A stretch of DNA of 6,862 nt from an uncultured Collinsella sp. (GTDB taxonomy: Bacteria > Actinomycetota > Coriobacteriia > Coriobacteriales > Coriobacteriaceae): positions 1-6,862 of the forward strand of contig CABTAA010000086.1 in NCBI GenBank assembly GCA_902482615.1, in the 5' to 3' direction. Shown in pieces: positions 5,576 through 6,862 of this stretch. The notes beneath the pieces are model-generated. The model did not search any database. It was not told where the DNA came from and was given only the letters and a program-made list of their open reading frames with translations. Position 1 is the first letter of the stretch, and each line of letters begins with the position of its first letter. A program made the position numbers and the translations under genes.

Positions 5576-5594
5576 CGTTATAATGACCATAACG
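5576..5594 (+). promoter_or_regulatory. Putative -10 and operator dyad of the PTS operon
   Basis: CGTTAT (5576-5581) and ATAACG (5589-5594) form a perfect 6-bp inverted repeat around AATGACC. A consensus -10 hexamer, TATAAT (5579-5584), lies inside the dyad, and the strong ribosome site follows at 5596-5606. A protein bound here would block transcription. No good -35 is found at the usual distance, so activation or another promoter upstream is possible. Confidence 0.45.
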
Positions 5595-5610
5595 AAAAGG
5601 AGGAGGCAAG

Positions 5611-6534
5611 ATGAATCAGATCATTCTCGCATCTCATGGCGGCCTGGCCGCAGGCGCCAAAGACACGCTCGAGATGGTTCTCGGCGACGTGTCGAACGTC
5701 CACGTCGTGTCGCTTGCTCGTGACGACAAGGAGCCCATCACCAATAAGGTGGACGCCATGATCGCCACGTTCAACGCGGACGACACCGTCTATGTGCTGA
5801 CCGATATGCTCGGCAGCTCGGTCAACAACAACATGGTCGAGCTTTCCAAGAACGGCACGAAGTTCACGGTTGTCAGCGGTTTCAACATCCCGCTGGCGCT
5901 TACGCTCGCTATGAGCCCCGTCCCCGTCAAGGGCGCCGAGCTCGCGGCCCTCATCAATGAGGCCCGCACCGGTCTGACCAACCCCAACGCACCGGTCGAG
6001 GCCGCCGCGGCTCCCGCCAAGAAGGCCAAGGCTCCCCGTCACAGCTCCGGTCCCGCCAAGATCGTCCTCGCACGTCTTGACTACCGTCTGCTGCACGGCC
6101 AGGTCGTCTTTACCTGGACCACCAAGGTTCAGGCCGAGCGCATCATCGTCGTCGACAACGCTGCCGCCAACGATGACATCAAGAAGGGCGCTCTTAAGCT
6201 GGCCAAGCCCCAGGGCGTTCGCCTGAACGTCTTCACCGTCGAGCGTGCCCTCGCCAAGATGGACAAGCTCAACACCCTCGGCGAGCGCGTCATGTTCGTC
6301 TTTGGCAACACTGCCGAGATGCTGCAGTTCTGCAAGGGCTACAAGCTCGACGCCATCAACCTGGGCGCCACCGCCAACCACGACGGTGCCGATCAGGTCG
6401 GCGGCAAGGACAGCTCCGTCTTCCTCGACGCCACCCAGAAGGCCGACGTCAACCAGCTGCTCGACATGGGCATCAAGCTCTATGTCCAGCAGACCCCTAC
6501 GTATCAGAGCGTCGACATCGACGCCAAGCTGTAA
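5611..6534 (+). CDS. PTS mannose/fructose/sorbose family, fused EIIA-EIIB component
   Basis: This 307-residue cytoplasmic protein has the ManX-like two-domain layout. The EIIA-Man domain is about residues 1-128; H9 in IILASHGGLAAG is the residue phosphorylated by HPr, and VLTDMLGSSVNN matches the family. A flexible Ala/Pro/Lys-rich linker (about 130-149, VEAAAAPAKKAKAPRHSSG) follows. The EIIB domain runs from about 150; H162 in ARLDYRLLHGQV receives the phosphate from EIIA and passes it to the incoming sugar. Both phosphorylation sites are intact. The start is secure: AAAGGAGGAGG (5596-5606) lies 4 bases before ATG. EIIC follows after 36 bases, and EIID is expected beyond the window. Mannose-family systems carry hexoses, amino sugars and, in some bacteria, fructoselysine or glucoselysine; specificity depends on EIIC/EIID and cannot be read here. 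A TATAAT box and a dyad directly upstream suggest control at initiation. Confidence 0.94.
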   Translation: MNQIILASHGGLAAGAKDTLEMVLGDVSNVHVVSLARDDKEPITNKVDAMIATFNADDTVYVLTDMLGSSVNNNMVELSKNGTKFTVVSGFNIPLALTLAMSPVPVKGAELAALINEARTGLTNPNAPVEAAAAPAKKAKAPRHSSGPAKIVLARLDYRLLHGQVVFTWTTKVQAERIIVVDNAAANDDIKKGALKLAKPQGVRLNVFTVERALAKMDKLNTLGERVMFVFGNTAEMLQFCKGYKLDAINLGATANHDGADQVGGKDSSVFLDATQKADVNQLLDMGIKLYVQQTPTYQSVDIDAKL

Positions 6535-6539
6535 TCAAC

Positions 6540-6553
6540 CAGGCTTTTGCCTG
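6540..6553 (+). other. Small hairpin between EIIAB and EIIC genes
   Basis: CAGGC (6540-6544) and GCCTG (6549-6553) pair around TTTT in the 36-base gap between the two PTS genes, just before the EIIC ribosome site. It has no T-tract after the stem and is too short to be a terminator. It may slightly tune processing or relative expression, or be chance. Confidence 0.3.
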
Positions 6554-6570
6554 ACTGAAAGGAGAAGGGT

Positions 6571-6862
6571 ATGAATACGTTCATCAGTGCGGTGCTCGTC
6601 GGCCTCGTCGGCGTGTTCTGCATGTGGGACTCCCGCCTGCTCGGTCGTCTTAACTTCGAGCAGCCCCTCGTTGGCGCTACGCTCGTCGGTCTGCTGCTGG
6701 GCGATGTGCCCACCGGCCTTGCCGTCGGTGCCGCCGTCGAGCTCGTGTCCATGGGCCTGGTGCAGGTCGGCGCCGCCGTTCCGCCCGATATGGTCCTGGG
6801 CGGCATCGTGGCCGCTGCCTTTGCGTGCCTGACCGATGCTTCCGCCGCGACCCCCATGACGA
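6571..6862 (+). CDS. PTS mannose/fructose/sorbose family EIIC, N-terminal part (3' end outside window)
   Basis: The frame begins at ATG 6571, preceded by AAAGGAGAAGGG (6558-6569), and stays open to the right edge, giving 97 residues. The protein starts MNTFISAVLVGLVGVFCMWD with a membrane helix. It then shows the strongly conserved EIIC-sorbose-family segment QPLVGATLVGLLLGDVPTGL, followed by AVGAAVELVSMGLVQVGAAVPPDMVLGGIVA. In this family EIIC and EIID together form the membrane channel that binds and moves the sugar while EIIB phosphorylates it. The gene follows EIIAB by 36 bases in the same direction and belongs to the same operon. Complete relatives are about 250-270 residues, so roughly two thirds of the protein lies beyond the window. 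Substrate-defining regions are mostly missing. Confidence 0.93.
   Translation, partial: MNTFISAVLVGLVGVFCMWDSRLLGRLNFEQPLVGATLVGLLLGDVPTGLAVGAAVELVSMGLVQVGAAVPPDMVLGGIVAAAFACLTDASAATPMT

Noticed and set aside
5578..6381. A 267-codon open frame on the minus strand, opposite the PTS EIIAB gene
   Set aside because: It is the same kind of GC-driven antisense shadow; both phosphorylation histidines and all family motifs are on the plus strand.

Overview
The window looks like a stretch of chromosome from a GC-rich, Gram-positive gut bacterium of the Coriobacteriia, most likely Collinsella or a close relative. This rests on the GC-rich codon use, strong AGGAGG-type ribosome binding sites, the gene content (mannose-family PTS, low-specificity threonine aldolase, UTRA-type GntR regulator) and short GGGACAGGTT-type dispersed repeats. 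It is an inference from style and content; no marker gene is present.

Layout. Bases 1-265 hold the C-terminal end of a PAP2-family membrane phosphatase. A PLP-dependent threonine aldolase/beta-eliminating lyase follows at 311-1336 and ends at a strong intrinsic terminator (1355-1398). A GNAT acetyltransferase of the phosphinothricin/methionine-sulfoximine type (1415-2005) starts directly behind that terminator. Its end is convergent with a GntR/UTRA regulator on the minus strand (2027-2749), with only 21 bases between the two stop codons. The regulator is divergent from a SIS-domain sugar-phosphate deglycase/isomerase of the FrlB type (2955-3947). The AT-rich spacer between them carries repeated TTGTATGC boxes and a hairpin.

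The 3948-4344 interval has no convincing gene but is highly structured. It contains a perfect hairpin at the SIS stop codon, an extended palindrome of about 126 nt (3975-4100), a cluster of REP-like repeats (4131-4230) and the promoter region of an EamA/DMT transporter (4345-5427, TTG start). The window ends with the start of a mannose/fructose/sorbose-family PTS operon: a fused EIIA-EIIB protein (5611-6534) and the beginning of EIIC (6571 to the edge).

How it may work together. The PTS would import and phosphorylate a sugar or sugar-amine. The SIS protein keeps the glutamate/histidine pair expected of the FrlB/FraB deglycases (E217 and H233, 16 residues apart), so it could split a 6-phosphorylated Amadori compound into a hexose phosphate and an amine or amino acid. 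The divergent GntR/UTRA protein is the obvious candidate regulator. A near-identical 15-bp motif lies in front of both the DMT transporter and the PTS operon, suggesting that these two units share a regulator. The substrate cannot be fixed from this window.
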